DNA from: Ettlia oleoabundans
Taxonomy: Eukaryota > Chlorophyta > Chlorophyceae > Chlamydomonadales
DNA length: 39,353 nt
Assembly (NCBI GenBank): GCA_019693395.1
Contig: JAAMXP010000362.1
Span: 1-39,353 of the forward strand
Direction of reading: 5' to 3'
A program made the translations under genes and the position numbers. The notes below the pieces were generated by a model. It worked only from the letters and a program-made list of their open reading frames with translations. It ran no database searches and was not told the DNA's origin. Of this stretch, positions 23,208-34,588 are shown in pieces; the stretch's first letter is position 1; each line of letters starts with the position of its first letter.

Positions 23208-26200
23208 ATGGTTTGGGACGATGAGGAAGACAGCTTTTTCGCGAACGTGGACTTGTAAGCCGAACTTACCTTGGCCCGTGGGCGGTCTCGAGTTTGTCTT
23301 GGGCAAGCGGCACCCCGCCTCTTTACCCTTGCTTGCTTTGGTGAAAGGACGGGCTTGAACTTCACCGCTTGCCGCTCTACCTGCAGGGAGGCGCTAACAC
23401 GCCAGCACAGCCGCCGCACTGTTGACCCGCCAGCTCAACATCAGCAGCTGCAGGCACTGCCGATCCAGCGGGTTGCTGTACCGCAGCAGCAACAGCAGCA
23501 GCAGCAGCAGGTGGCCAGCAATGCGCAGCCCCGACCAAGCCTGCGATCGCTCTTCATGGGTAGCAGGCCCATGCAGCGATGGGAACAGCATGCTGCACAA
23601 AGCAACATCGGGGCTGCCAGTGATGGGTTACTGCGCAACCCAGCTCCTGCGCACCAACAAGGGGCTGCGCAGGCGCAGCATGCATACGTTGACCGGGTCC
23701 CACCCATGCAGCAGCGCCAGCAGCAGCCCATGCAGGCCCTGGCCGAGCGAGAAAATAGATGCCACCAGCAACCAGCAACAGGCCCCCACTTGCATTTGCA
23801 GCAGCCACAGGGACGCAAGGAGCAGCAGCAGCCCTGCGGTTTTCATCTGCAGCAGCGACAGCAGGACTGCAGGCCACTTGCGTCGCCACTAAAACCCCAG
23901 CAGGTACCTGATGTTCAGCACCCACCTTTCCACAGGCCTGACTTGGAACAGCAGCACCAGCCCCAGCACCAGCAGCATCAACAGCAACCCTACCAACAGC
24001 AGCAGCAGTATCAGGGACAATCTCAGCCTCAGCCACTGCCGCACCGCTTGGGAGGGGCAAATGCCAACAGCAATCAACAGACGGCAGGCAGTGGGCCCAT
24101 GCACCCGCGGATTAGCGGCCCAGCCGTTGCTTCTGCAAGTTCAGGTCATACTAATCACGCGCTCTTCGCTGCTTGCCTCCACATGTGCCCATCTTGCGAT
24201 ACCCAACAGCACACGCATACACGTATGTGCTGCCTTCACAAATGTATGTTGGGCAAGCGCCTTTCTGCAATGGCAACGTGCATGCAGGCCAGAACGGGGG
24301 ACCGATGCTGTTCATTGCGTTTGAGCTCAAAGAGCAGTCCGTTGAAGTAAACTGTGCATATAATGATATTGTGTCCACCCAGCTGAAGCGGTGCGTTGTG
24401 GGCTCAGCTGTTGCGTGGCGATATTGTTGCCTGAGTTGTGAGTACGTCAGCGCTCATCACGCTATACTATAGCTTCCCTTGGTGCCAGTGTGGGCTTGGC
24501 TCATGACCGCCTGCTTGTGGTTGCAGGATTCCAGGGAGCGTTTGGGAACCCCGTAATCGCCGCTGGCACTTCCCGCTGGTTCACCATGACCGTGTGGCGG
24601 AGCTGCTACAGGTGGGCCCGTTTTTCTGCCGGCTCGTGCATGGTCAATCATAGTGTACATCGTTGAGTTGTAGGTGTGCTGGTAACCCCCAGCCAATCTG
24701 CCGCCAACGCCACCCACACGTTACTGCTTGCCGTGCTTAGCAGGGCCTCAAGAATGTGCGAGTCAAGCTGGAAATGCTGCACCCTATAGTAACGGCAGTG
24801 CTGCGGGTAAGCGAGTGAACATGGCAAGCGCCGCATGCACACCTCAACATGTTTGGGTCAATAATGCAAGTCATGTCATGAGTTATCATGAGGATGTCCA
24901 TGCTGCTTTGCTCGCTTGCAGTCGTTTGCTGCCCAACGAGATGAGAGCAGTCGGTACTGCCACATCCCAGCAGCTTTGGAGCAGCAGCTAATGCCCTTTC
25001 AGCGAGAGGGGGTCAAATTTGCACTCAAGCGTGGTGCTAGACTGCTTATCGCGGACGAGATGGGCCTTGGTGCGAGGCAGACTGCAGGCATTAGCAATGT
25101 TGCGCAGGGCTGGCCCACTTCGCAGCATTTGTCAAAATTGATGAACCATATTCAGTGAACAAAGGGCTGCCACTTTTCCAAGTTTTCCGTTTGCCACTGC
25201 CTGGCAACACGAAGTGCATACATAGGCAGTGTTGAAAACAAGAATGCCTTCCATGTCTGCAGGAAAGACTGTTCAAGCAATTTGCATCGCAGCTGCTTTC
25301 CGAGATGAATGGCCTGTTCTGGTGATCGCACCCTCTAGCTTGCGAGGTGCGTGATTGTACGGTGTACTGCTTGATGGCTGGGGGATGGAGTTTTGATACA
25401 AACTTTTATAACTCGGTAGAGATGTTGGTGGATTTGTATGGTTCTGACTGTCTGACTCTTCTGTTCAATCATGCAGAGGCCTGGGCTGATGCCTTGCATC
25501 GATGGCTGGGTATCTGCGAAAGTGAGATGCACGTTGTGCACTCAGGCAAAGATGCCTCACGGGTTCCCGCCAACATTTCCTTTCTGATTTGCAGCTACAA
25601 CTTTGTTCAAAAGATGGTGAGAACATGTGTGCAGGACGGAGACTGCAGGCTGGAGTGGGCAATACTAGTCACCTGTAACTGCCTGGTATGCTTGATTCAT
25701 GCAGGATCTCGCAAAGCGCTTTTCTATTGTGATCCTGGACGAGAGTCACAGCATCAAGGTGGGTTGCTTAGTACGCTGCGTTATGCTGCAACTCAATATC
25801 CTTGTTTTGTAACAAAGCATCTTCAATTAGATGAACCTTTGAGCATTGCCGCACGGCGGTTGCCCATGGACGATACCACGAAAGGCGCATTCCACTGTAT
25901 GAAACTTGTTTGTCACAGTTGCAAGTCCACCAGCTCCCAAAACCTGGCTCTGCACAGCCCCTTTCCCTTACTGTAGAGCCATCGTGTTGGTTGTTGTATT
26001 ATTGCGTCTGGGACGTGTTCAACATTCCAGCTCTTGATGATACAATCCAGGACTTTTGCTCTTGCAGGATGGTAACGCACAACGTACCAAGGCCACGGTA
26101 CCTTTGGTGAGGGAGGCGCGTCGAGCGATACTGCTGTCAGGGACCCCGGCTCTCAACCGGCCCAAGGAACTGTTCCAGCAGGTTGGTGCCGGGCAGCAGA

Positions 26201-29200
26201 TGTGAGGTGCAGAGCGTGGGGTCAGATGGAGTACATAAAAAACCGGTGGCACTGGCTGGTGAGTTTGCAGAAAGGCTGCCTCCCTGGCAAACGCACTGCT
26301 TAATGCTACTGTTGTGCCAGCCCACTTGAAAGTCAACTGACTCTGCAGCTGGCGGCACTGTGCCCAGGAGCCAAGCTAAAGATGCGTGACTTTGGAGAGC
26401 GGTACTGCCAGGTGCATGCACATAATTTGGGACTACTTATAAATGTAGCAATCGCAGCACTCGTGTTTATGCGAAGTTGCAATCCTGCCAATTTCATCAC
26501 CAGAGCGGCTGTCCTGTTGAACCGCAGGGCAATCACTTTGATAAGTACGGCGGCGCTTCCAATCTTGCTGAGCTGAATGCACTCCTGAAGAACACTGTCA
26601 TGATTCGGCGGTTGAAGCTAGATGTGCTTGCTCAGCTACCAAGCAAGCGCAGGCAGCAGGTGCTGGGTTCGTTCATTCCTTTCTATCAGTTGACCAGCAA
26701 GTGCCGTTTGCCAAAGTTGTGTTTGTCGTCGGGCCACAAAAAGCATTTCTTTAGGACCTTGGAAAACTGCTGTCGTTCTGTGTGTTTGTTCAGTGTTGAG
26801 ATATCTGACAAAAGTTCTTGCTTGGTGCAGGTATTCCTGGTGCTGGATGCAGATGCGAAGCGGGCATTGAACGGCCTGCAACGTCAGGTACCATATGTTT
26901 GTGTTGCAAACAACCTCAAACGTGGTGACTTTCCATGACAGTGCGTATCGCAAACATGGAACATTCTTGGCAGGGCATCAGATGACTTCCCATGTTCCTC
27001 AGCACTACGTGTGCTTTGCACTGATTCCTCGCTGTGTGCAGCTGGAAGTTGTTCGCCAGGTGATGGCAGAAGAAGCAAGGATGAAGGTGGCAAGCGCAGG
27101 GGCTGCAAGTCGAGGCATGGCTGATAAAAACAAAACAATCAGCGAGCTTTATATGGCCACCGCACAGGTGCTTCTGGTGTTGTTACGTTCGGACTGATCA
27201 TATAATTGGTCACCTGGGTGCGCTGCTGCGTGGATGGGGATCCTGGGAATCCACAGAGTGGGCATCAGCTGGCTGGACTACTTGTATGTTGTGTACTTGT
27301 CTGCATCGACAGTGCACTCACGACTGCCGTTTTTTCTGTTGAAACTGCAACGCCCGAACTCTATGGCCACCCCCATCGTCCACCGTCCAGCTCAAGGTGA
27401 GGCAGGCTGGGAACGCATGTAAATAAGTTCATGATACTGCAAGCATGATCCTGAAATTGCTTGTGAAGATGGGGATACACATTTGTCTTACGGCAGCAAC
27501 GTCGCCAATACCAGGAAACCATGCCACTGCGTGTGGCGGCTAAAGATGGGGTTCAGAGCTGTGCCCAGCTGAGGTGGCTGTTTGAGTTTAGGCCAACAAT
27601 AAGACCCCGCATTAAGTGAAGTGCAGGTCAAGGCGGTCCAGGATTATGTGCAGCTACTTCTGGACTCAGGTCAAAAGTTCCTTATATTTGCGCACCACCG
27701 GGAGTTGATGGATGGGATCGAGCACACCTGCAACCGCACGAAGGGGCTCAAGTAGGATGTTGGTGGCCTGTATCAGTCACTTTGTTGCAGTCGAGTGGTC
27801 AAGTTGTGATATATCAAGACTAGAAGAAAGTCGTCATTTCAGCGCCTGTGTGTATCTGCAGGTTTATCCGCATTGATGGTCAAACGCCAGCTGTGCAGCG
27901 CCAATCCTTGGTGAACAGCTTTCAAGACAATCAGGGTGAGTGCTGGTCAACTCAATAAAATCATTCCGCAGCATGCCACTCCCACGTTTACCTTGAAATT
28001 CTTATACACACTCCCAACTCAGTTTTGCATCATGTTGAAACAACTTGGTACGACTTGTTGGCTGGCTCTCACAAAGTATAACTCCCTGCCTGTGGCATAC
28101 TGTAATGTCTCCCAAACAGATGTACGCGTGGCGATCCTGTCCATCAGAGCTGCTGGCACGGGCCTTACACTCACTGCTGCCTCTACTGTGGTGTTTGCGG
28201 AGCTAACTTGGGTACGGGGGGGGGTCGTGCCTAACACAGTCCTTTTTCACTCTGTTGCCATGCATCAGATGCTATTTGAATTTGTAGCAGAGTCTGCTTC
28301 TAGATGGCGGTTTGATGCATGATGTGTGCTGCCACCAACCGCTGTCTCACAAGTAACTGCAGGTGCCTGGGGAGATCATTCAAGCCGAAGGTGCGCACAC
28401 TGCACTTTTATGCTTGCCCAGGGTTGGTGTGGGTGGCGTTCCTGGTGTCTACAATCTGTTGATCACATTTCTGCCACCGAGCTATATGTTGCGGGCCTGC
28501 TGCAGACCGTGCCCATCGTATTGGGCAGGCCAGCAGTGTGAACATTTACTTCTTGCATGCTAAAGGAAGCGTGGACGACTTGATCTGGTCCACCCTACAA
28601 GTAAGCCGCTCCTCAATCAATGTTGTTGTTTCCTAATGCGCGAATCACCCACAACGCATCAAAAAGCACAAGACTGCCTTTCTTGGCCAGCATGCCCGAC
28701 AAAGCATCAAGCACCAATGATTCTCGACATGGTGATTGCTGCAGAACAAGCTGGATGCTGTTGGTGAGGCGTTAGACGGTCAGGGTCAAGCTCTGGACGC
28801 CCGACGAATGCAGGCCCCGGAGCGAGGCCAGGCGATGCTGCACTCCTTCTTGACCCAGTCTAAACCGGAGCAGGCAGCAGTCATGCAGCAGCAGCAGCAG
28901 CAGCCACCAACTGGGACCGTAGCTGTGTCGACAGTCCACCCCGGGAATGGGACCAGCATAGGGAAAAAAGGCAACACTGGGGGAGCATCCGGGCACAGCC
29001 CAAGCAAGGGGCAGCAACTCAACCTGCACCAGTTCTTCAGCGGCAGCTCCCGTCAGCAGCAACACCAGCAGCAGCAACAACAACGCCCACCCGGCCAGCA
29101 ACACTTGCAATACGATCGGCAGCAACCTATTATGCCATATCAACAGCAACGGCAGCAGCAGCAGCAAACAGCGCCACAACTGCTGCAGCAGCAGCGGCAT

Positions 29201-29356
29201 GTAGGGAATGCTGAGCCGGCGGGGCGCCAGCAACCTCTCGCTTTTGAGCCACACCGGCTGCAGGAAAATGCGCCCCTGCAACCTGGTCCACAGATGGCCA
29301 AGTGGGGTGAGCCGCCAGCGCGTTCTGGCATGAAGCGGCGGTTTGAAGACGGCTGA
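23208..29356 (+). CDS. SMARCAL1: SMARCAL1-type annealing helicase (HARP domain, SNF2 family)
   Basis: ATP-driven DNA annealing enzyme that remodels stalled replication forks. Twenty phase-consistent exons give exactly 1000 codons: 23208-23254, 23387-24144, 24288-24390, 24527-24611, 24744-24806, 24922-25069, 25263-25346, 25477-25616, 25705-25758, 26068-26181, 26349-26411, 26528-26659, 26831-26887, 27042-27167, 27627-27751, 27862-27935, 28120-28211, 28363-28390, 28506-28600 and 28745-29356. Residues 1-20 are acidic then aromatic ([15 protein letters not shown]), followed by a 240-residue Gln-rich linker. The HARP domain is at about 279-352 ([27 protein letters not shown]). The helicase core follows: [13 protein letters not shown], Walker A DEMGLGKT (397-404), DESH (488-491), [35 protein letters not shown] and DRAHRIGQ (765-772). 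The last 200 residues are Gln-rich and carry a PCNA-type motif. No NZF finger or HNH domain is seen, so it is SMARCAL1-like rather than ZRANB3-like. Confidence 0.95.
23484..23510 (+). repeat. (CAG)n polyglutamine run in the helicase N-terminus
   Basis: Nine consecutive Gln codons, eight CAG and one CAA, in exon 2 of the HARP helicase. Confidence 0.95.
29015..29038 (+). other. PIP-box (PCNA-interacting motif) in the helicase tail
   Basis: Residues 887-894 read QLNLHQFF, an exact match to the Q-x-x-[ILM]-x-x-[FY]-[FY] consensus, inside a disordered Gln-rich tail. A weaker copy, QAMLHSFL, lies at residues 825-832 (28829-28852). Confidence 0.7.
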
Positions 29357-29815
29357 CAGCATTAAAGCCGCAACCCGCTGCTGGCCCAGGCTGACTACGG
29401 CTGCAGTTGGAGCCAGCCGGTTTCCTTGTGCTCCTAGTTCTTGCCCAGTTCGAGGCAGTACCTACTACATGCCATAGTTGTAACGAGCTCTACGGTGTTC
29501 CAACATTTATCTGTTAGCAAGATGGCAGCATGAAACTCCTTGCATTGGTTCTAAGGCGACATGCATTGGAAGGAAAGTGCTCTTGGGATGCAGGTCGGTA
29601 TTCCATGCCAAAGCATCAAATACATATGGTAAATACATATGGGAGTACAACCCCACTTCAGCAAATAACCAGAACAATGGGATGCAATCAGCGAATGAGG
29701 CGTACGGCAAAAGCGGTTGTGGATGCCTGGGAGCCTGGCAGCTATACTTTTGTTACAGTCATTTGGTGGCAGGTCTAGCTTGCATTTTTTGCTCACCGTT
29801 TCAATATGCATGAGT
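29357..29815. other. Convergent 3' region downstream of the helicase
   Basis: Contains TGTAA at 29479-29483, 123 bases after the helicase stop, the probable poly(A) signal. The remainder is probably the 3' UTR of the minus-strand gene ending at 29816. No coding signal seen. Confidence 0.55.
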
Positions 29816-31465
29816 TCAGGGATGGTCGTCAATTTCAGGGAGCTCCTCAGCCGCGCGTGCTGCTAAACCCTGCCAACGCCGCCGCTCCCTTTTGTTGACC
29901 TGTCGGGCATAAATCAGACGGGCTTGCCTTGCCTCCGCGTCTTCCTCAATACGGTCGTATTTGTAGACTGCAATCACAGTCAACAAGGGTGTTTTTCCTG
30001 GCAATATGTTGAGGCATGTGAATGCACCCTGCAAAGCACACGATGGCAGAACCACAACCCGCCCGCAGGCTGTGGGCCATTCGGCCATGCACGTGCCTTT
30101 CAAACACGGCCACAATGAAATCACGAGCTTGACATGCGCAAGCAACCTTTCAAGCCTGGCAACTCACGGATATACGCCACCAGAACGACAAAAGCAGCAC
30201 CACTTAGGGCCGCCAGGCGCAAGTGGATGAACATCTCGATTTGGTTTTCAATCTGTTGCAAATATGCGGGGGATAGCAGCTTAATTTTATTTGCAGCTTG
30301 TTTCAGGTAAAGAAGCGGAAGTTCCAATGAAATTTATGTTGGATGGGTACCTGGAGCCTGCTTCTTGCGGCTGCCACGTGGGAGGAGGAGTGACTCGTCA
30401 CCTCCCACGATAGCACGGCCCTTTGAAACAGAAAAAACGGAAATTAAATTTCACTTGTAATCTCAACAAGTTTGGCCCGGCCTACCTCGGCAAGTCTGTG
30501 TTCAATCTCGGCGGTGAAGCGTCACAATCTTCTTGCAAATACTTGTATTGCGCATTCGTAACTCACAAAGTGCATTATGGCCGCTCGCAGCCGCAGGCCC
30601 TCAGGGCGTAGTGAAGCATTTCGGCCGCGCCCATAAGGTTGCTTCTCGGTGTGATCAGCGAGTCGCGCATGTTGTGAAACCAAATACGCAATGGCAGTAT
30701 CCCATCGCCACGGCCACTGACTTGCCTGCTGCCACCGCTCCTGGGCGGCGCCGGCACGGCCTGCAGCTGCCTGCAGGCAGCTGCAGCTGCAGTGAAGGGG
30801 TCCAACACATGAGGCGGTAACAAGTATGAAGTTTGCGACCTATTCGTAGGGATATACCGCCCCTTGCGATATGCTGGCAGGTGTGTGTTCATTCATCCTG
30901 GCAATGGCATCTCCACCCAAGCTTTGAAGGGCTGCAAAGCCGACGAGACAATTGTTTGCACCAGGGGTCAGCCGTGGTAGTATATTCAGCAAACAACAGT
31001 TTGCATTCCCACTCTTCAAAGGCTATGCAGCGAAGGTGGCGCTGAATGAAGGAGCAGTTTCTCAATGCCATGGAGTTGTAGCAGCAACAGCTGGCACCAG
31101 AAATGGTGAGTTTCCTGGGGTAGGCTAATGCACAGCTTGATCTTGAGCACTGCTGCACATCCGTTTGGGGGCAACCTGTTCAGCCTGCTGAGACGCTGCT
31201 GAGAGTAGTAACGCTCACCATCCCTTACGGGCAGCAGACATCACAAAAGTCGCGGTGGAAGTGGTGGAGCTTGTGTGCTGCCCAGTGTTGTGCCAGGCTG
31301 CCAACACCACTGGCTACACCTAGGATGCCACAATGCCTTGCATAGTGCCGCGTATTTTGAGACGGGATGAAGGAAATCAATTGCACGACCCTGCCGGATC
31401 ATAAACGTGACATACTTTCTCCTGGGGTCAGCAGCCTCTTGATGCCGGGAATATGAGGCTGACAT
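29816..31465 (-). CDS. Unknown protein with a C-terminal membrane segment; reading frame broken twice
   Basis: Not recognised. Exons 31465-31320, 31223-30858, 30770-30567, 30531-30486, 30420-30351, 30296-30168 and 29967-29816 give roughly 370 aa. The chain starts MSASYSRHQEAADPRRKY and is helical and Leu-rich in the middle (QLLLLQLHGIEKLLLHS, ANCCLLNILPRLTP), resembling an armadillo/HEAT-type fold. A Trp-rich stretch follows (QWPWRWDTAIAYLVSQ). A single membrane segment (LRLAALSGAAFVVLVAYIL) lies about 50 residues from the end, with a strongly charged cytosolic tail (YKYDRIEEDAEARQARLIY). Exon 2 needs one extra base near 31019 to avoid TGA, and exon 4 has one base too many near 30519. Either the assembly has two indels or the gene is decaying. 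The last three exons fit together cleanly, so the membrane-anchored end is the most certain part. Confidence 0.5.
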
Positions 31466-31569
31466 GCTAGCACAATGCCTTATGCGCGATGCAGGTGGGT
31501 AGCATGTGCTGGCTGTGCCTACATTTGCAACACATACATAAACGGTGTGCCAGTCCATCATTCCTTTAG

Positions 31570-31995
31570 AGTGCATGCACATGCGCACGAAGGGTGGATA
31601 GGTTCCACAAGAAGTTGTTGGACATTGTAGCTGAAAGATTCACTAACAGTCAGTGGCTCGATGTTGCAGGCATGACAGGCGGGGTGGAGGGAGCACGCAT
31701 GGCTTTGATGGCAACTGACAACCCCTTCCTGCGTTTCATTCCAGCATTTATTGACACGCATCCCCCAACATCGAAGCAAATCCAGGCCATCACGCACTGC
31801 GCACTCAGTTTGCCCAGCCATTAGAGTGCGCAGCCAGTGGTGCCGCTCCACGCTGCGGACCAGGAAACCAACAGGATTGAGCAGCGGCATACAGCACTGG
31901 CAAAGAAACACCACAGGAGCAGCACCGCCAGAGACATATATATGCATGTTCACGCGGTTGCGGTGCACAGCGGCAAAGCCAGCACAGTTTTCTAG
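31570..31995 (+). pseudogene. Coding-like stretch with one in-frame TAG, unknown
   Basis: A single frame from about 31570 to 31995 reads as natural protein (DRFHKKLLDIVAERFTNSQW, MTGGVEGARMALMATDNPF, IDTHPPTSKQIQAIT). After a TAG at 31822-31824 it continues in the same frame (SAQPVVPLHAADQETNRIEQ, HTALAKKHHRSSTAR) to TAG at 31993-31995. No start codon lies in frame. It could be a 3' exon set with a missed intron, a decayed gene, or chance. It would be head-to-head with the gene starting at 31465. The opposite strand also has a long open frame here, but of odd composition. Confidence 0.3.
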
Positions 31996-32820
31996 TTTCA
32001 CAGAAAAAGACTTGTGTTGCCTTACAAGATTACAAGTCAGAAACACGCAGACAACATGGCACACCTTTGTATAGATGAGGCACACTTGGGTGCCTGCGGA
32101 ATGGCAAGCGATAGATCTATCTCAAGAGAGCACTTGCACAGCAACTCAGTACTTGGCTGGCCAGTAAAGTTTGCTCATCTCTGGACTTCTTCTTCCAAAA
32201 GACGCCCCTTCCCATTAATCTGTTGAGAACCAAGGATGGGAACCCCTTTTCGGATATGCTGATGATGCGCTAGGCCATTATGGCATATTGCTATGGGGCG
32301 CTTTTTACTTTCCAATATCTGGTCCCGTTCGATACAACATTAAATACACCTTGTGTGAAAAAAGGAGCACGATAGTGAACAGTCAACTTTGATGGCGATT
32401 CCACAACCTCACAGCGGCTGCAGCACAGCCGACATCGGCCGACTTCAAAAGTACCATGACTGAACCATTCCGACAATCTATAACAAGACAGAACCACACA
32501 AATCCTGCTTTCAAGTGGCAATCATGACTGGCCAGTGACTGATGAGTGACATGAACTGGTTCTTTCGATTACATGAGCGATTAAGGGGCCCGTCATGCTG
32601 CTTCTCTGCTGGCCCACAGGAGCAGCTGACAGGACAACCATATATTCCAAGCGCCAGTTGTACGCATAAACACCCACTGCCTAAGCCCACCTTTGGGCGC
32701 GTAAAGGTGCGCACGGCAGCCATCAGGAACGCATATTATTGGCTGTCGCAGATGGGGCGGCGATGGTGCTAGGGCGCAGAAGGGACAACAGCCGCTGTCT
32801 GACCCAGGGACCAAGGTGTG
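31996..32820. other. Intergenic, nothing recognised
   Basis: About 825 bp. A short minus-strand frame starting at an ATG at 32723 and a plus-strand frame at 32542-32772 have no family features. Part of this is probably the 3' UTR of the MIR-domain gene. Confidence 0.45.
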
Positions 32821-33995
32821 TCAGGCGTTGTCTCGGTGTGGGAAGTAGACTCCTTCTTTAGCTCGCCACACCACGTGTTGACCCTTTTTGCTGTTACTGC
32901 CAAACACTTCCGTGTGCCCAGGAATGGGTCGCTGGTACTTGATGCCATGATTGGCAAGGTATACCCCCGTATCCACGTGTACTAGCCGTACCGCTGCATC
33001 CCGCAACCAATGCGTGGCACCACCAGCCCACTCCACCCGCCAGACGTCACCTGTGTCGCTGGTACCATCATCGCCAAAACAGCTAACCTATCAGGATGTT
33101 GAGCAAAAGGGCGGGCAAGTGCAGACGTAGGCTGCAAGTTGTTGGCAGATTTGTCAGACATTGCTTGCCTTCTGCCGACATTCTTTTGGCACCCCAGCTT
33201 CCCACCTCGAATGGACAACAAAGCTGGAAAAATGAATATCTGCCCTGCCCCATCCACTCACCTCTTGACTGTTTGACAAGGGAGATTTGAAGAGGTGGCT
33301 GTGCAGCCAGCGGCGTGTTCCCACATGCTGCAGCTTAATCAGCTGCCCGTTCTTGATTGGTGTGCCTTGGACGCACTGCACAAAGGCTGTTGCGCAACTT
33401 GAACTTGTGGGAAACGGCCGTGGGAGATTGCAAGTGCACTCGCCCATTCATACCAAGTCCTGCTTTTGCACTGTTGCAGGCAGGCACTGCCACTGTCCAG
33501 TGGTCAGTGAGTGCAATGATGCTAATCGGAAAGAAAAGCTGCCACAGCGACCAGGGCAACTGGTGACACTGGTCCACTCACCCCTTCAGATCGCACGACC
33601 CACAGGCTGCTTGCAGAATCTCGCTCCGGGAAGCCGGTCACGCTTTGTTGGCCACTTCCGCCCCCGTACCCATAGCTGACTTCTGGCGAATGCAGCAGGT
33701 GCCGTGTAGTGTCTGCCTCAAGCTTCGTCACGCTGTTGCACGTTACCTACAGTTGCAGGGCAGTCATCCCTCAGCATCTTGCAGGTTTGAAGGATGAGCG
33801 GGGCGGGATTTGTCGCCAGGCCATGGGTAAATGTCTGCTTGGTTGATTGCTAGCAGGTGAGTGAATATCGTGTCGCGCAACCCGGCTTACCAAGACGGGC
33901 TTCTCCTTGTATGGATCTGCATTTGTTGTTGCTGTTAATAGGCAGCTGTTAATAGCGACGGCTAACAAGAGCCCGACTGATCTTCTCGTGTTCAT
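32821..33995 (-). CDS. SDF2: SDF2-like MIR-domain protein, secretory pathway
   Basis: Homolog of stromal cell-derived factor 2, an ER protein that works with ERdj3 and BiP and in plants is needed for quality control of surface receptors. Four exons, all phase 0: 33995-33891, 33746-33582, 33375-33262 and 33087-32821, giving 216 aa, the normal family length. Residues 1-27 form a signal peptide (SVGLLLAVAINSCLLTATTNA). Three MIR repeats follow: VTCNSVTKLEADTTRHLLHS with SGSGQQSVTGFP-like SGQQSVTGFPERDSASSLWVV; VQGTPIKNGQLIKLQHVGT with WLHSHL; and WRVEWAGGATHWLRDAAVRL with HVDTGVYLANH. It ends HRDNA with no KDEL/HDEL-type signal, as in human SDF2 but unlike SDF2L1, so ER retention would rely on partners. 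Confidence 0.94.
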
Positions 33996-34588
33996 GCCCT
34001 CTGATGTGTGATGCAGGACGGATTGCGCTTCCCGGTGCGATGTACGGGCGTCCGCGAGTGCTTGCACGCTAGCAAACAAAGGGAATTGAAGTTGCGGCCT
34101 GAGCCTCTTCTTCGGCGAAAACGGGATGCCCCTTAAAATTGCGGCGTATGCAGGGTAGGGGGTAGGAGTCGGCATTCCCAACCCACGACCACTCACTGCT
34201 ACAGCAGGACAAGCAGTACGATGGGAGGCCTGCGGAGGGCTCATTGGAGCCGGTGCTCTCGGGTTTTAGGCACACTGGAGGTCGCTCGCATAACATGCTC
34301 GCACAAAACACGGAGTAGGTTTCGTGTGGCCTCAGAACCTGCAGATCCTGGGCAGATCAACATGCCGCCTGGCGCAAGCCAGCGTGAATGTGGGTGCAGC
34401 CGACCGCTTGGCAGCGCCCTTATCGCTTCCTGACCTGCTAATCCACCTCTGGGGTTCACTGCTGCCTGTTTAACTTACTTTTTCCTTATTGATGTATACT
34501 TGCAGAGCCATACATGGAACAGGTTCTTGGGAAGGATAATGTTGGTAACTTGCTGAACCTAAACAACAGTACAGGCGACTCCTGGTGT
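33996..34588. other. Intergenic between SDF2-like gene and the 261-aa unknown
   Basis: About 590 bp between two minus-strand genes. It should contain the SDF2-like promoter and the 3' UTR of the gene ending at 34589. No coding feature recognised. Confidence 0.5.

Noticed and set aside
30932..30961. Possible 30-base intron in the unknown membrane-anchored gene
   Set aside because: The 30 bases are open and in frame, and the length is too short for a normal algal intron.
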